NCBI RefSeq assembly: GCF_021134715.1
Contig: NC_060022.1
Location: forward strand, 3,787,001 to 3,851,000
Reading direction: 5' to 3'
Length of the DNA stretch: 64,000 nucleotides
Origin: Daphnia pulex
Taxonomy: Eukaryota; Arthropoda; Branchiopoda; Diplostraca; Daphniidae
Shown here: positions 10,533 through 22,706 of the stretch, piece after piece
Numbering within the stretch: position 1 is the first letter of the stretch
Layout of the letters: every line of letters starts with the position of its first letter
The notes under the pieces: generated by a model
The model's input: the letters and a program-made list of their open reading frames with translations, nothing else
Told to the model about the DNA's origin: nothing
Database searches by the model: none
Position numbers and translations under genes: made by a program

Positions 10533-12761
10533 ATATCAAATTTTGTTTTAAATTACCTTAAACTTAATAGTTTGAATTTGTTATATAACAGGACCTTGTT
10601 TCTAAAAAAGCTCTTATGTTGATAGTTTCCTGGCATTAAATTACTACTTTTGACGATTGGGATCATACGAGCGAGGTGCTTTCTCTTTGATCACTAGATG
10701 GCCAGTCGTAACCCATTTCTAGAAAACCGATAATCGACACGCCGTTTGCACGTGAGTGTGCTTTAACGAAGGAAACCTATCTTCGGCTATCAGGAAATCT
10801 TTTGTTTTCTGTCTCTCACCTTGAACTTGAAATGGTTTTCCCGGATAAGGTGCTGTCGATATTTGTCTCTAAAGAACCGTTATATACGGCCAAAGAGAAG
10901 TGAACTAATTTAGGCAGAAAAATTCCGTCCAAAATAGAACAAATTATTCATTTTTATTTTTAAGCGCCCATATGGAGAACTAATCTTTACCCAATTTTTA
11001 AAATAACTTGTTTTATTATTTTTATTTTATCTTTTCCTTGATCGTTATTAGAAACAGGTCCGAGAGAGCAGTTTTTGGTAATCTTTTCATTATGGAATGG
11101 CTTTGAACCCGGTAACGAATATCACACGCGAACATTGTCGCTAAGGGCCCCTTGCAAGACAGCACGAGACTGTCGTAATAATTTTATTTATTTTTTTACT
11201 TTTATTTATTTCCCTAAAAAAAAGAGCACCAGACTCGTCGTCGAATAGCGTGCGCAGAATATCAAGACGGAGGGAATATGTTTTGCGGGCAACATGCCAA
11301 CTTTCAGTCAACACGGCCTACTCACGTGAGCACCAATTTTTGTTTTTTCTCCATTTTTTTGTTCTCGTGCGTAGTTACTTTGTTTTGTCTAATCACAAAA
11401 TATGGCGTTAATCAGTAATCACCGAGTGAAACTAAATTTGACTCTAATGGCGTCACATCATCCAGACGCTGTAGAATTAGACTCGTCGCCGTGAATTATT
11501 CGAGTGGAATGACCTCAAAACGGATATCTATTATTATCCTACGTATAGGTCAAATTCGCTTGTGTTGCCAAAACAACACCTCCCAATATTGTGTATATCG
11601 AATCGGAACAAAAAGATTGACAATGTAGAGAATGCCAACAGCCAAACTGGGCAATAAAAGATAGAGGCGAGGGGGGTAAAAACAGCAGCCATTGTCACAA
11701 CGGCACATTTTCACGCTCTAGCGACCGTCGTCTCTCCTAACTGGGCCTCCAGTTGTTTCGAAAGCAAACAAAACACTTTTTTTTGTTATGGCCACTCCCT
11801 TTCCGCTGTTATGAAACATATCAGCCATACTTTTAGCGGTTTGTTGGAGCAAATTTGCCAAGCTTCCGCGCCAGTTTGGCATCGAAAATTCTATGTCCTT
11901 CTGTTTGATCAACTCAATAAAAAGTCGGTTATGCCTTTGGGGTAGTACACTATGACCTTGCAGTAACCTGTAGTCCCGCTCGCCATGACGCAACCCGAGT
12001 GTAAACGCACGTCGGCCCCTTTTGAGTTGGTAGCCGGAGCTCGAGATTCACGCATGCTCGATAGCCAACTATCGCTCTAGTACCCCCTTGCCTCTGTGCG
12101 ACTACTGTTAGAGTCTCTACTGAACTGCTCTCCTTCTTTTTTGTTAGCTTTCTCCTATTTTTTCGTTCTTTCCCCCGTCGTTGCCTTAGCAACACCCTCA
12201 TGCGACCGCCCTTGTGACGCCCTTTCGGCGTCCTTGCAGTCGCAGTCGGCCACACGAACTTGCTAGTTACGTGACTCTTTCGCCACGAGAAAAGGGGGCA
12301 TTAAAAGCTTCCTTCCCTTATTGGCAACGATGTGTTTGTTGTCAATCAAAAACGAGTCATTTGACGATCAAATTATTATTGAGAAAGGCTCCTATTTGCC
12401 GGTACACTTAAAGTGTTATTCAGCGAGCGTAGCTCATTGAAGACACAGACCAGACTGAACTGGCTGTCCCGACTGAGTTCTAATTCTGATTGAGACTTGC
12501 ATTGGGTTGACACGTGAGACCGGAGCCGATCCTACGTGTACAAAGCACAAGCGTTGGCCCAGCGCCCCACCACACACAGTTCGACTCTAGCCGACTCGTT
12601 GCCCAGCTGCTGCAGTGAGTCGACAGCGTTCGTCCCGAGCAGACGCTTTTCACTTTTCTCGCTTTCACGCGGGATCGATCGATAAGTTACATCCTAATAG
12701 CCACAAGGCTTTCTGTCATTTCAGTGAACGCTTTGAGTGATCGACAGCACAGCAGAACATC
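10533..12761. other. Intergenic, no gene seen
   Basis: About 2.2 kb between the ABCB8-like gene and the first SLC17 gene. Several open frames of 60-100 codons occur on both strands (for example 11718-12255 minus) but none shows a domain, codon pattern or splice continuity. The last part (from about 12420) probably includes the promoter and 5' UTR of the SLC17 gene, whose start codon is at 12762. Confidence 0.4.
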
Positions 12762-15350
12762 ATGGCCGAAGGCGGACGTGAGTATATCCCATTTCTTGAT
12801 TAAAATTTGAAACTTTATTCCAACAGCTTTTGATACGTCGGCAATAGTTGGCCGGCGTCGAGTTCGATCATTTACCCACGTGAAACCTTTGAACATTTAT
12901 TGATGACGATTGCTTTCTGTGCGGTTTCTCCTTAATTTTTGACAATCTCTATTGTTTGTGGGTAGCACAACTAAGCGTACCTCCTATCGTTATTAATAAC
13001 AAGGATTGATCTTAGATACGACAGATTAAGCTGATTTGGCAATTTTTTTTTCATTTCTTCTATTTTTATATATTGATTGATGGCGATCTGTAGCATGTGT
13101 CCCGGCTCGTTACATCTTCACGGCTTTGGTTTCTATCGGCCTGGCAATTATTTATGGACTCAAAGTATGGATCAATTTTATCTTTGATCATTTTTATCAA
13201 CTGAAATAACCGAATTTTTTATTAATTTTTTTTTTTTTTTTTTTAATTACAGGTCAACTTGAGTGTAGCTATCGTTGTTATGGTAAATGAGTTGAATGAT
13301 TCAGGGAACTAAAAATAACATGTTAATAAATGTTGTTGTCTAAAAATAGATCAACTCGACAGAGTTGGCTCTGATGAAATTAACTGAAGATGACCACCAT
13401 GGCAGTCATCATGGATCCAATGAATCAATGTCTGTTAATCCGGAATTCGCCTGCCCGGCTCCCGATACAGGATCAAACGTTACCGTCGTTGCACAGGTGC
13501 CCAAAATAATTCTTTTAATACATTTCAAAATGGCAGTCTTTTTGTAAGCTATGCTGAGCAAACGTTTTCCCTTTTTGGCTCATCTGAAATGTTTATTTAT
13601 CCTTGTTCAGGACGGGCCATTCGCATGGCCAGAGCCGACCCAGGGATTGGTACTAGGTGCCTATTTCTGGGGTTACATCCTGACTCAGATTCCTGGTGGT
13701 AGAGTGGCCGAAATGTTCTCTGCCAAGTGGGTCATCTGGGGCTCCGTTCTCGTTAACGTCGTTTTTACAATCCTGACACCTGTGGCAGCGAATATCAGTT
13801 ACATTGCCGTCCTCGTTGTCCGCTTCGTTGAAGGTCTTGGCGCTGTAAGAAACCTATTTTATTAATATCCCTAAGCGACTCAAACGAATTGCTGGTGCCC
13901 TTTTTTTAATTTAATTATATGTTCAATACAGGGAGTGTCTCTTCCGGCCATTCACGTCATGCTGACCAAATGGGCTCTTCCTCAAGAGCGAAACATGATC
14001 TCTTCTTTGGCCTACGCCGGTACGCAATTTTTTTTATTGGTGTAATCAAATCCATTTGTTTCACGTTAACTCAACGAAATTCAATTAACGATCAACAGGT
14101 ATGGCGCTGGGCACAGTCATTTCACTCCCGTTCTCGGGTATTTTGGCCGCCGCGTTCGGATGGGAATCGGTTTTCTACGTCCAAGGAGGCCTCGCTATGG
14201 TTTGGTGCGTATTGTGGCTCGTTTTCGTCTACGATTCCCCTCAAGATCATCCGCGCATCCATCCAGCTGAATTGGAACTTTTTGAATCTTCAATGGCGGG
14301 TGGTGGCGGTGGCCACGGGCATTCGGTTGGTTGCTATTAACTGACGCTCTTAAAAATAAGACTAAATTAACACGCTGTGTAACACAATTAATCTGCAGAA
14401 CTTGCCCGTCCCGTGGAAAGCTCTTTTGAAATCCGGTCCCTTCTGGGCTATTCTTATCGCTCACTCTTGCAACAATTTCGGATGGTACATGCTCCTCGTT
14501 GAATTGCCAACCTACATGAAACACATTCTTCGGTTCAACATTAGTGAGGTACACACTCATCGAGAGAACCTTACTTTTTCAAAAAGAAATGTAATAACAG
14601 TTGAGTTCTTTCTCAAATAATTAGAATGCTTTGCTCTCGGCCGTACCCTACCTGTCGCTTTGGATCTTTAGCGTCATCTGGAGCAACCGTTTGGATTGGG
14701 CTAAAAGCAAGGGATGGATCTCCACCACTACTGTTCGAAAACTATCCACTGCCGTCGGTAAGTAAAACGCATAAAATTTGCTAATTATCTAAATTCTTTT
14801 TTTTAAATTGCGTTGTATTATTGTGAAATAAATCAGGATCGCTCCTTCCGGCTTTGTGCTTCGTCGGAGTCAGTTTTGCCGGATGTGATCGTCAAGCTGC
14901 TGTTGCTCTCATGACCCTCGGCACCATGTTCATCGCCGGAATGTACTGTGGCTTCCTCTCCAATCACATTGACATCGCTCCCAACTACGCCGGTACTCTT
15001 ATGGCTTTGACCAACACGGCCGCCACCATCCCAGGCTTCATTGTTCCCGTCTTTGTTGGCGAAATGACCCACGGAAACGTAAGTTGCAGAACAAATTCCA
15101 ATCTAATTGACTATACGAAATAGAAAGTTCATTTTCTACTTTTCATTTCCTGCAGCAAAGTCTCGGCCAGTGGCAGATCATTTTCTTCACGACGTCCGCC
15201 GTTTTGCTGGTTGAATTGGTCATGTACACGTTTTTGGCTTCGGGTGAAGAGCAGCCGTGGAACAAGGCTTACACCAGCGGAGCTGACGGAAAGAACGGCG
15301 CTCATTTGTCGCCCGAGGAGGAGAAACTAAACAAAACGAGTCGCGCCTGA
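12762..15350 (+). CDS. SLC17 anion/phosphate cotransporter-like, copy 1
   Basis: Major-facilitator membrane transporter of the SLC17 group (sialin, vesicular glutamate and Na/phosphate-type transporters). Eleven coding exons: 12762-12777, 13094-13164, 13253-13282, 13350-13496, 13611-13844, 13932-14019, 14099-14325, 14399-14548, 14625-14757, 14837-15078, 15156-15350; 510 aa. Family marks: YIFTALVSIGLAIIYGLK (TM1), NLSVAIVVM, the long extracellular loop with N-glycosylation sites, WPEPTQGLVLGAYFWGY, TQIPGG, VRFVEGLGAG, FGWYMLLVELPTYM, and a C-terminal GEEQPWN motif typical of the family. Twelve membrane spans are expected. The central cytoplasmic loop carries a short Gly/His stretch. The donor after exon 7 (GTTGGT) is weak but supported by both paralogues. 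Substrate and cellular location are not determinable from sequence. Confidence 0.9.
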
Positions 15351-16129
15351 AAGAAAAAAATTGAAATTTTTGTGTTTGGCGCGTTCTACTATAATATCGT
15401 GAAAGCCGAAATGGAAAGATCTAAACAAAATCTCGAGAAAGAATCTTCGTCAATCATATAGACGCCACATTTTTCTCTTCCTTGTTGTTCTTTGTCATTC
15501 AGTTTCAATAAGATTTGACTTGAATCATTTTTAGTTTCATTACAAACTCGTGATTGACTTCAATTGTTATTGGAAATGTGTGCTTAGTTCGGCTCCTCTC
15601 TGCTGCAATAGTATAAAGAAAAAGCTAATTGGATATTAGGTAACATCATTGTGTTCTGTTAATTGTGTGTGGCACTTTGTAACATATTTAAGATAAAGAC
15701 ACTTCCGCGTGTTCCATATTTTATGGTGAAATCAATCTCATTGTTAAATCATTTATTCATATATAATCAAGGAGGCTGAAAACAAATTGTTTTTTTTTGT
15801 TTTTTTGCCAAATAAACGCACTGGTTTGTGCCGATTTCTATTGTCTGCCTCATTCAATTTATCCATAGAATCTGTATAGTTGGTACATTGACCTTTCACC
15901 TGTCTAACTGTTGTTTTTGTTTCCGCCTCTAGCTTTTTGAAACGGATCTTTTTCCTAGATAAGACGGGAACCCATCATTTCTCAATTGCTCCCATCCATA
16001 AATGTAAACTCTCAGTCGGGCACTTTTGGTATCGCTGACGACACGTGTGATTAAGGGCTCCGTGTACTAAACTGATAGTGCTGTGATCATCGATTTCAGT
16101 CTCACCTTGAAAAATCCAGACATATTGCA
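15351..16129. other. Intergenic, SLC17 cluster
   Basis: About 780 bp: 3' UTR of SLC17 copy 1 (AATAAA near 15811, another AATAAG near 15505) and the upstream region of copy 2. An initiator-like TTTCAGTC lies near 16094, about 35 nt before the copy 2 start codon. No other gene seen. Confidence 0.4.
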
Positions 16130-18388
16130 ATGGGAGGACGTAAGTAGTAGGATTGGCAATAACATTTTGTTTTTAGAGAACATATTGCTGAATTGTTGGA
16201 TTTCAGAATGTCTATTCGCTTAATATATTCTCTGTTATAGCGTGCCTTTGTTCTCGATCTCAGCGGCATTCTTTCTTTAATTTATTCCGCAGCTTGTTTG
16301 CCGGCCAGGTACATTTTCACATTCTTGGCTTCCGCCGGACTTGCTATTATTTATGGATTGAAGGTAATAATTGACTATATGATTCCACGTCAATTTACTT
16401 CAATGGTTCATTTATTTACAAACGTTTCATCTTTTCGTTTGACGTACGTAGGTCAATCTAAGTGTGGCTATTGTCGTGATGGTGAGTGACATGTTGACGT
16501 GCTTTTATCAGTTAATCCGGCGCGATGCTAATGTTATTTCACCGTTCGACATTGATTACGTATTTAGGTCAACAGCACGGCGCTAAGCGAAATGGCTTTG
16601 ATGCACGACAGCCACAGTGGTGAATCGCATTCCAATGAAACTATCAACCCCGAATTCGCCTGCACCTCGCCGGATACTGGGACTAATCAAACGGCTCCTT
16701 CTCAAGTAAGAATTGAACATATTTTGAAACAAATTGCACCATGATGAGGCCGATTGTTTCGTTAACAGGACGGGCCATTCCCATGGCCAGAGCCGATCCA
16801 AGGATTGGTATTAGGCGCCTATTTCTGGGGCTACATAGTCACTCAAATTCCTGGCGGAAGAATGGCCGAAATGTTTTCTGCCAAGTGGGTCGTCTGGGCT
16901 TCTGTCTTCGTCAACGTCGTCTTCACGCTATTGACGCCCGTGGCCGCCCAAATTAGTTACATCGCCGTTTTGGTCGTTCGTTTTATCGAAGGATTGGGCG
17001 CCGTACGTATAGCGTGACAAATATATAAAAGGATTGTTTTATTCTTCCTAATAATACGCTTTTGAATAACAGGGCGTTTCTATGCCGGCCCTTCAAGTCT
17101 TGTTGTCCAAATGGGCTCCCCCATCGGAGAGAAACAAAATCTCGTCTCTGGTCTACGCCGGTTAGTTATAGTCCCGAATAAACTCATATGGTACTCGATC
17201 CTAGATAATAATGTCAGCATCTGTTAATTTCAGGAATGTCGCTGGGTACTGTTATAGCTTTACCTTTCTCGGGAATTTTGGCAGAGAAAATGGGATGGGA
17301 AGCGGTTTTCTACGTTCAAGGAGGATTGGCGTCTATTTGGTGCGTATTGTGGCTCGTTTTCGTCTACGATTCGCCAAAAGACCATCCGCGCCTCCATCCG
17401 GCTGAACGAAGTCTTTTCGAAAAATGCATGGAGAACGGTGGTGCTAAACGGCCGGTATTGTTTTACTCCATTGGAATTCCCCAGAATATTATTGACTTTC
17501 CTTTGTTAATTACATATTAGAGCTTACCAGTTCCATGGAAGTCCATCGCTACTTCGGTTCCCTTCTGGGCCCTTTTGATTGCTCACATGTGCAACAATTT
17601 CGGATGGTACATGCTCCTCGTTGAATTGCCAACCTACATGAAACACATTCTCCGTTTCAACATTGGCAAGAATTCTCTACTGTCGGCTGTGCCTTATCTT
17701 TGCCTGTGGGTCTTCTCCATCATCTGGAGTAACTCGATGGATTTCGTTAAAAACAAGAATTGGATATCCACCACGGCCGTCCGTAAACTCTCCACAGCTG
17801 TCGGTACGTGTACACATTTTTTCTAGCAGTTGCACAATTGTAAATTTAATCACTATTTGTACATTTTCTCATACATGAACAGCTTCTTTGCTTCCGGCTT
17901 TGTGCTTCATCGGCGTGAGTTTTGCCGGATGCGACCGTACGACTGCCATTATCCTCATGTCACTCGGCACCATGTTCATGGCCGCAATGTATTGCGGAAT
18001 CTTGGCCAACCCTATTGATTTAGCCAGCAATTATTCTGGAACTTTGCTGGCACTGACCAATACGGCCGCCACAATCCCAGGCTTCATCGTCCCTGTGTTT
18101 GTCGGAGCCTTAACTCACGGAAACGTAAGTTAAAGTTTACTAGAAGCATTCGCAACGAAATCGACTGACGAATTTCTATTTTATTTCACTAAACAGCAAA
18201 GCGTCGGTCAGTGGCAGATTGTCTTCTTCACGACGTCTGGCGTTTTGTTGGCTGAACTGATAGTCTTTACGTTGTTCGGTTCGGGTGAAGAACAGCCATG
18301 GAATCAGGCATATACTTCCGGGGCTGGGGCTAAGGGCCGGCCTGGTTCTGCTGAGGCTAAACAACTCAACAAAAGAACCAGTGTTTAA
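16130..18388 (+). CDS. SLC17 anion/phosphate cotransporter-like, copy 2
   Basis: Tandem paralogue of the gene at 12762. Ten coding exons: 16130-16139, 16293-16363, 16452-16481, 16568-16705, 16769-17002, 17073-17160, 17234-17454, 17521-17803, 17883-18124, 18197-18388; 502 aa. Same MFS/SLC17 signatures: NLSVAIVVM, WPEPIQGLVLGAYFWGY, TQIPGGRMAEMFSAKWV, GMSLGTVIALPFSGILAEKM, FGWYMLLVELPTYMKHILRF, and GEEQPWN near the end. The first coding exon is only 10 bp. The intron that splits the FNIS(E/Q)-N junction in copies 1 and 3 is absent here, so 17521-17803 is one exon. The central loop is short and has no His cluster. Expected: twelve-span plasma or organelle membrane symporter; substrate unknown. 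Confidence 0.9.
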
Positions 18389-21162
18389 TTGATAGTGGAA
18401 AAATAAAAAAATACAACAACTTTAGTCTATTTTTCAATTTTTTAAAATTTTATCGAACGCGGTTTAAATTTAGCGGGGCGGGGTTAATTTTTAATAATAT
18501 CGATATCTTATTAAGCGATCTTAATTCTTAAGGATGGCTAATTACTTATTAGAAGATTAGTGTCGTCTGCTTCGTTTTGTTTCAAACGTTTCGAATCACG
18601 ACGTCACGACTCACGACGAAACGAAGCTCAAGATTTAATGTTATAAAGGAAATGGGACAGTCTCATTTTGGAAACATGCACGTGCCTGGCTGCACGAAAA
18701 ATTGCTCAACAATAAAATTACGAAAATGTGGTCGCCGTGTGAACTCTGGTGTCGCGGCTCTTTATGGAACTTTATACACACCCCATGCTGTCTACTAGCA
18801 GGTAAATTTAACTAAGAATACAAATAGAATGATTAGCTTAAAAAGAAGAGTTAAACCTGTTCTAAATTTGAGAAATGTTGGTTTGTGATAAGCATTTATC
18901 ATTTAAGTCCTTTATCAATGCATGGCAGTTTGTTTGCACTATGTAACTTTTTCCTTTGGTGCAGATTTGAGGATGATCCTGCTATCATTACCAGAAGTTA
19001 TGCAAATTTTTCTTAACAAGTATTGATGTGTCATCAACAACAATCTTAAAGTATCATGGCTTGGTAATGATTCAATTTCGTTATTTTTATTAACCTGTGA
19101 CCCTGCCAGCTATTTTAATGATGCAATGCATAAATGCAGTGTATTACTTGGAAACCTTAAATTTCTCTTGTTTATTAAAAATTAAGGTTTACCCACTATC
19201 TCATTTTCAACTTTTCCTTTCTTGTTGTTTCTGTACAAATTTTTCGTAACTTATTTTTTATTTTTTATTTAGATAAACAGCATCCTGTTGGATCATTGGA
19301 TGATTGGAGAAACTACCGATGTCGGCCTTGTTACGGATCTATTCTTCCCCTTTCTTTAAATTTCCTCGTGTACACCCATGTGAGTGTGGGTGTATTCACG
19401 AGGACACCCTTTTTCCTATCTCGCCTGGTGCTGGATTCAACTTCTGCGGATGGATGGAGCACTTGTGGATGCCTGGCCGTATTCCCCAGGCTTTAAGGTA
19501 GGAAAAAATTATCTCTATTCTTCCTTTTGACTATTTGGTTGATTATGAATCGTGACATAGTATGGAGTACGATTATTCCTGAGCTATAGACTGTTGACTG
19601 GAACTGTTTTCTCTTATCGTTTTTGTTGACTCAGTAGGGGTTCGTTAAATAACTCATTTGTAGAACGGCTGCAGGTCAGGCCTGGTTTTGTTATTCACAA
19701 CTTTGTCTGTGGGTGCAAACCATCAATTTCAAAAATATTTTTACTTTTAACACTAAGCGAAGTGCGAAGTATAGAAAATTGTATGAGCAATCGAGACCTG
19801 CCGCTACACCGGGACCTCCTCGTTTAAAATAAAGGTTTGCCCTCTCTGGTCTGTATATGTTAACATTTTCTTCTATTAGTCTATTCAATACTGTGATACC
19901 GTGGATGAGACACTTGACATTTGAGTTATTCTTCTTTTGGACATTTTGTTTCAACTTAGATTTTTTTTTTAAATCTTATAAGTGTGTGTGTACACTGTGT
20001 GTATTTCCTTCAACACGACAGTCGAGTCCTTTCAAAATGTTTTACGATGAGCATAAGTAACATGACTCGGTCCACCCCAAGTCTCAGCAGCCCTTTTTTT
20101 CATTATTATTTTCTATGTTCGATAGTGTTCCAGGTCCAGCAAGTCGACTACTGAGAGTACTGACTCAGTTGACTTGTTGCCATCAGCAAAAACAGTCGTG
20201 TTTCTCTCACTCACCAATTGACGCATAGGATAGTTGCATTGCGGAGTGTCTATTAGCTATTCACAATCGGATAACTTGTGTGAGTATTTCGTGTAATTTT
20301 ACTTTGCTAATTATCCACCTAAAAATAGGATAGGCTCACCAAGGAATTCCAAAAACTTTAAACGGTAAATTTTTGTTTGGGGCTGCCTTAGTTTGGAAAT
20401 GACGGAATATGCTACATTGCGTTTGGCATTACGTGTTGATCACGCACAGGCTTTGCGTGCTTTTAGGCGACTATTTGAACGTAAATACTCTATTTGGATG
20501 CTTGTCTACTCAAATTTTTATATTGCTACTGTGCAGCTGCTGTAGACCACATTTAAAGGAAATGAAATTATACACTGGCGCCGTATCAAACACCAGTATG
20601 CTCCGGTACACATTACTCTCTTGTTGCATCCGATTGCGTCAGGGCAGTGCGTTCAAAGAAATCAGATACGAAAATACTATTTTACATCCCTCGGCCATAA
20701 AGATGAGATACAGAATTAGGAAAGAAGGATTTACTCGTATTATTACGCGCAAAAGTGTTAAATAATACGTAACACATGCCTGTAAATATCCTTTAACTAT
20801 AGCCATGCTATAGCTGTACATTTTGTGGAAGCAATTTGCCTCTTGAACCACACAGGTCTATTGTATTGACTTGCGACTATATCTTTCAGTCCGATCTGGG
20901 GTGAATGACTCCACTCGCGTTGTTGACCTTAAAACCCTTACCAGCTACAAGTTCCTGTCCAGCTGAATTTATTGGCTATAGTGGCATATGTAGCTCGATA
21001 CTCGTTCGATGGGGTACATTCCGCTAAGCGCAGTTGATTTATGGGACGAAGGAAGAACAATATTCTTTCAAGCTGGGAGCTTGTCTAGAGTAATAAAACT
21101 CGAGATTGAAATTTAAGTCTACTGTTACTCCAAACAGTAGTCTCACAGTTAAGACCTATATG
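18389..21162. other. Long intergenic region, no firm gene
   Basis: About 2.8 kb. AATAAA at 18402-18407 may end SLC17 copy 2. Open frames such as 19304-19501 (ends FCGWMEHLWMPGRIPQALR next to a GTAGG donor-like site) and 20409-20765 (118 codons) lack recognisable domains and I do not call them genes. A small hairpin lies at 19363-19404 (listed separately). The region just before 21163 is upstream sequence of the Gag/RNase H-like gene. Confidence 0.35.
19363..19404. repeat. Short inverted repeat (hairpin)
   Basis: TCCTCGTGTACACCCA (19363-19378) pairs with TGGGTGTATTCACGAGGA (19387-19404), with two extra bases in the right arm and an 8-nt loop. Sixteen pairs; could form a stem in RNA or DNA. 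Role unknown. Confidence 0.5.
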
Positions 21163-21195
21163 TATAAAACTGAAGTGCCCATTGCCCACATTTCA
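21163..21195 (+). promoter_or_regulatory. TATA box and initiator of Gag/RNase H-like gene
   Basis: TATAAAA at 21163-21169 and TTTCACT with its A at 21195, 32 nt downstream, a canonical core-promoter spacing. No ATG occurs between 21195 and the proposed start codon at 21319. Confidence 0.55.
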
Positions 21196-21318
21196 CTACA
21201 ACTTTGACAGTTTTATATTTCAGTTTTATTGAGAAAAGGTTCCGGTTTCACTCTTTTTTTTTTCCTGTTTATTTTGACTTTCGCAGAAAACGACCGGGTT
21301 CCAAATTTCAAACCAATA

Positions 21319-22622
21319 ATGGGTAGCATGGGAAACAAGGATCACTCCATGCTCTTACAGCACCCCTTTCGCCCAATAGCTGGAGTAAACGTTGTCCAAC
21401 TTCCAACTCATTTGAAAACATTTTTGAAACCAAGAAAGACCCTTCCATTCTTCTCTGGTTCCAAGAGAGAAGCTCTAATTGAAGACTGGGTTCAGGAATG
21501 TGAGAGAACCGCGGCGATCCTCAGATGGACGGAGAGTGTCATGCTAGAAGAATTTGCCAAAAAGCTGAGCGGCGATGCCCGAATATTTCACGAAAAAATT
21601 TTAAAATCTGTCAAAGATTATAAAGACTGGCGCAAATTAATGACAGACGAATTCTTTGAAAAGGACAAAGAGTTTTATGTCAGACAATTAATCAATTTGA
21701 AACAAAAGCCGGACCAATCGGTTCGGGCATTCGCTCAAGAGATCGATTCACTCATGGTGAAAACCATGGGTTTGGCTATCATTACGGACAAGCTGCACAA
21801 AACATTTTGCCTGAATACGAAGTTGGCTTATTTTAGCGACGGCTTGCGTGAAGATGTACGGGCACATTTCGGCTCAATTCTATTGAAGAATCGAAGTCGA
21901 GTGCCGTCTTGGTCGTGGATCGTCGAGGCTTCCCAAGACGCTGAATGGCTCATTGACCTAAGGAAGAAATCTGCTTACTCCAAAACAGCTACTACTCCGC
22001 AATCGGCCATTGAGGACTACACTAAGGTCTACATCACCATTTCGTGTAATAAAGAAAAGAATTTAACTGGATACGGCCTCTTCTTTGGCGATAACGATTC
22101 GAGGTAGTTCAACCAATCCATTTCATTTTCCCTTTTAAATTAATCTATTTATTTGGAATAGAAACATCGGTGATGTATCAGCATGTACCGGTAATGCAAC
22201 AATGATTATAGCGGCAACCAGAGCAATTAATACAGCCAAAAATTGTGGTGAAAAACACATTTGGTGTTGATTCCAAATTTATAAAGAATATTCGTTTAAT
22301 CGAATGATTGTCACTTACAGGCATGGAGCGACTGGCTATTAACACTAGTTTGGAATATTTGCTAAAATTCGTCGATTACTTCGCCGTCCCTTGGTTGGAG
22401 CGAAAATGGCGCAACGTCAAAAACGTGTATTTATGGCGCGAGCTTCTCACAAGCCTCGAGGGCAGCATAAACGTCAAATGGGTAATCCATGTCAAATCTT
22501 TAATTGAATGTATTTTAATTTTAAATGATTTATCCATTTATTGTATTTAGGAAGTTCCAGATAAGAATGGACAGGATTATACTGAAGCAAGAAAACTCGC
22601 AAAAATTGCTTTGAACAAATAA
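21319..22622 (+). CDS. Domesticated Gag-like domain fused to inactive RNase H-like domain
   Basis: Four exons, 21319-22103, 22162-22247, 22321-22481, 22551-22622, joined in consistent phases 2, 1, 0; 367 aa with no stop or frameshift. Residues about 40-215 resemble a retrotransposon Gag capsid region (retrotrans_gag, Arc/PNMA-like): PFFSGSKREALIEDWVQECE, a Trp-rich helix, EFFEKDKEFYVRQLINLKQK, then QSVRAFAQEIDSLM. No zinc knuckle is seen. Residues about 235-367 follow the RNase H1 layout: GYGLFFGDNDSRNIG, a central helix, RLAINTSLEY, a Trp/Lys-rich stretch, INVKWEVPDKNGQDYTEAR. The acidic catalytic residues expected at the first strand (TDG), helix A (E) and the TDS motif are replaced (ISCN, TMII, NTS). 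Introns, a core promoter and a poly(A) signal suggest a host gene rather than a live element. No LTR, protease or reverse transcriptase is visible nearby. Function unknown; identification of both domains is by eye. Confidence 0.7.
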
Positions 22623-22700
22623 CATGTCAGAGTCAATTTTCACAACTACAAAAAAAAAATGGCAGTTTTATTTTGCCTCGCTCGGTATCACTCGTAAAGT

Positions 22701-22706
22701 AATAAA
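22701..22706 (+). terminator. Poly(A) signal of Gag/RNase H-like gene
   Basis: AATAAA about 79 bp after the stop codon, supporting the end of this gene model. Confidence 0.5.

Noticed and set aside
20409-20765. 118-codon plus-strand open frame
   Set aside because: Cys/Leu-rich then basic, without motif, signal or transcription signs; most likely chance.
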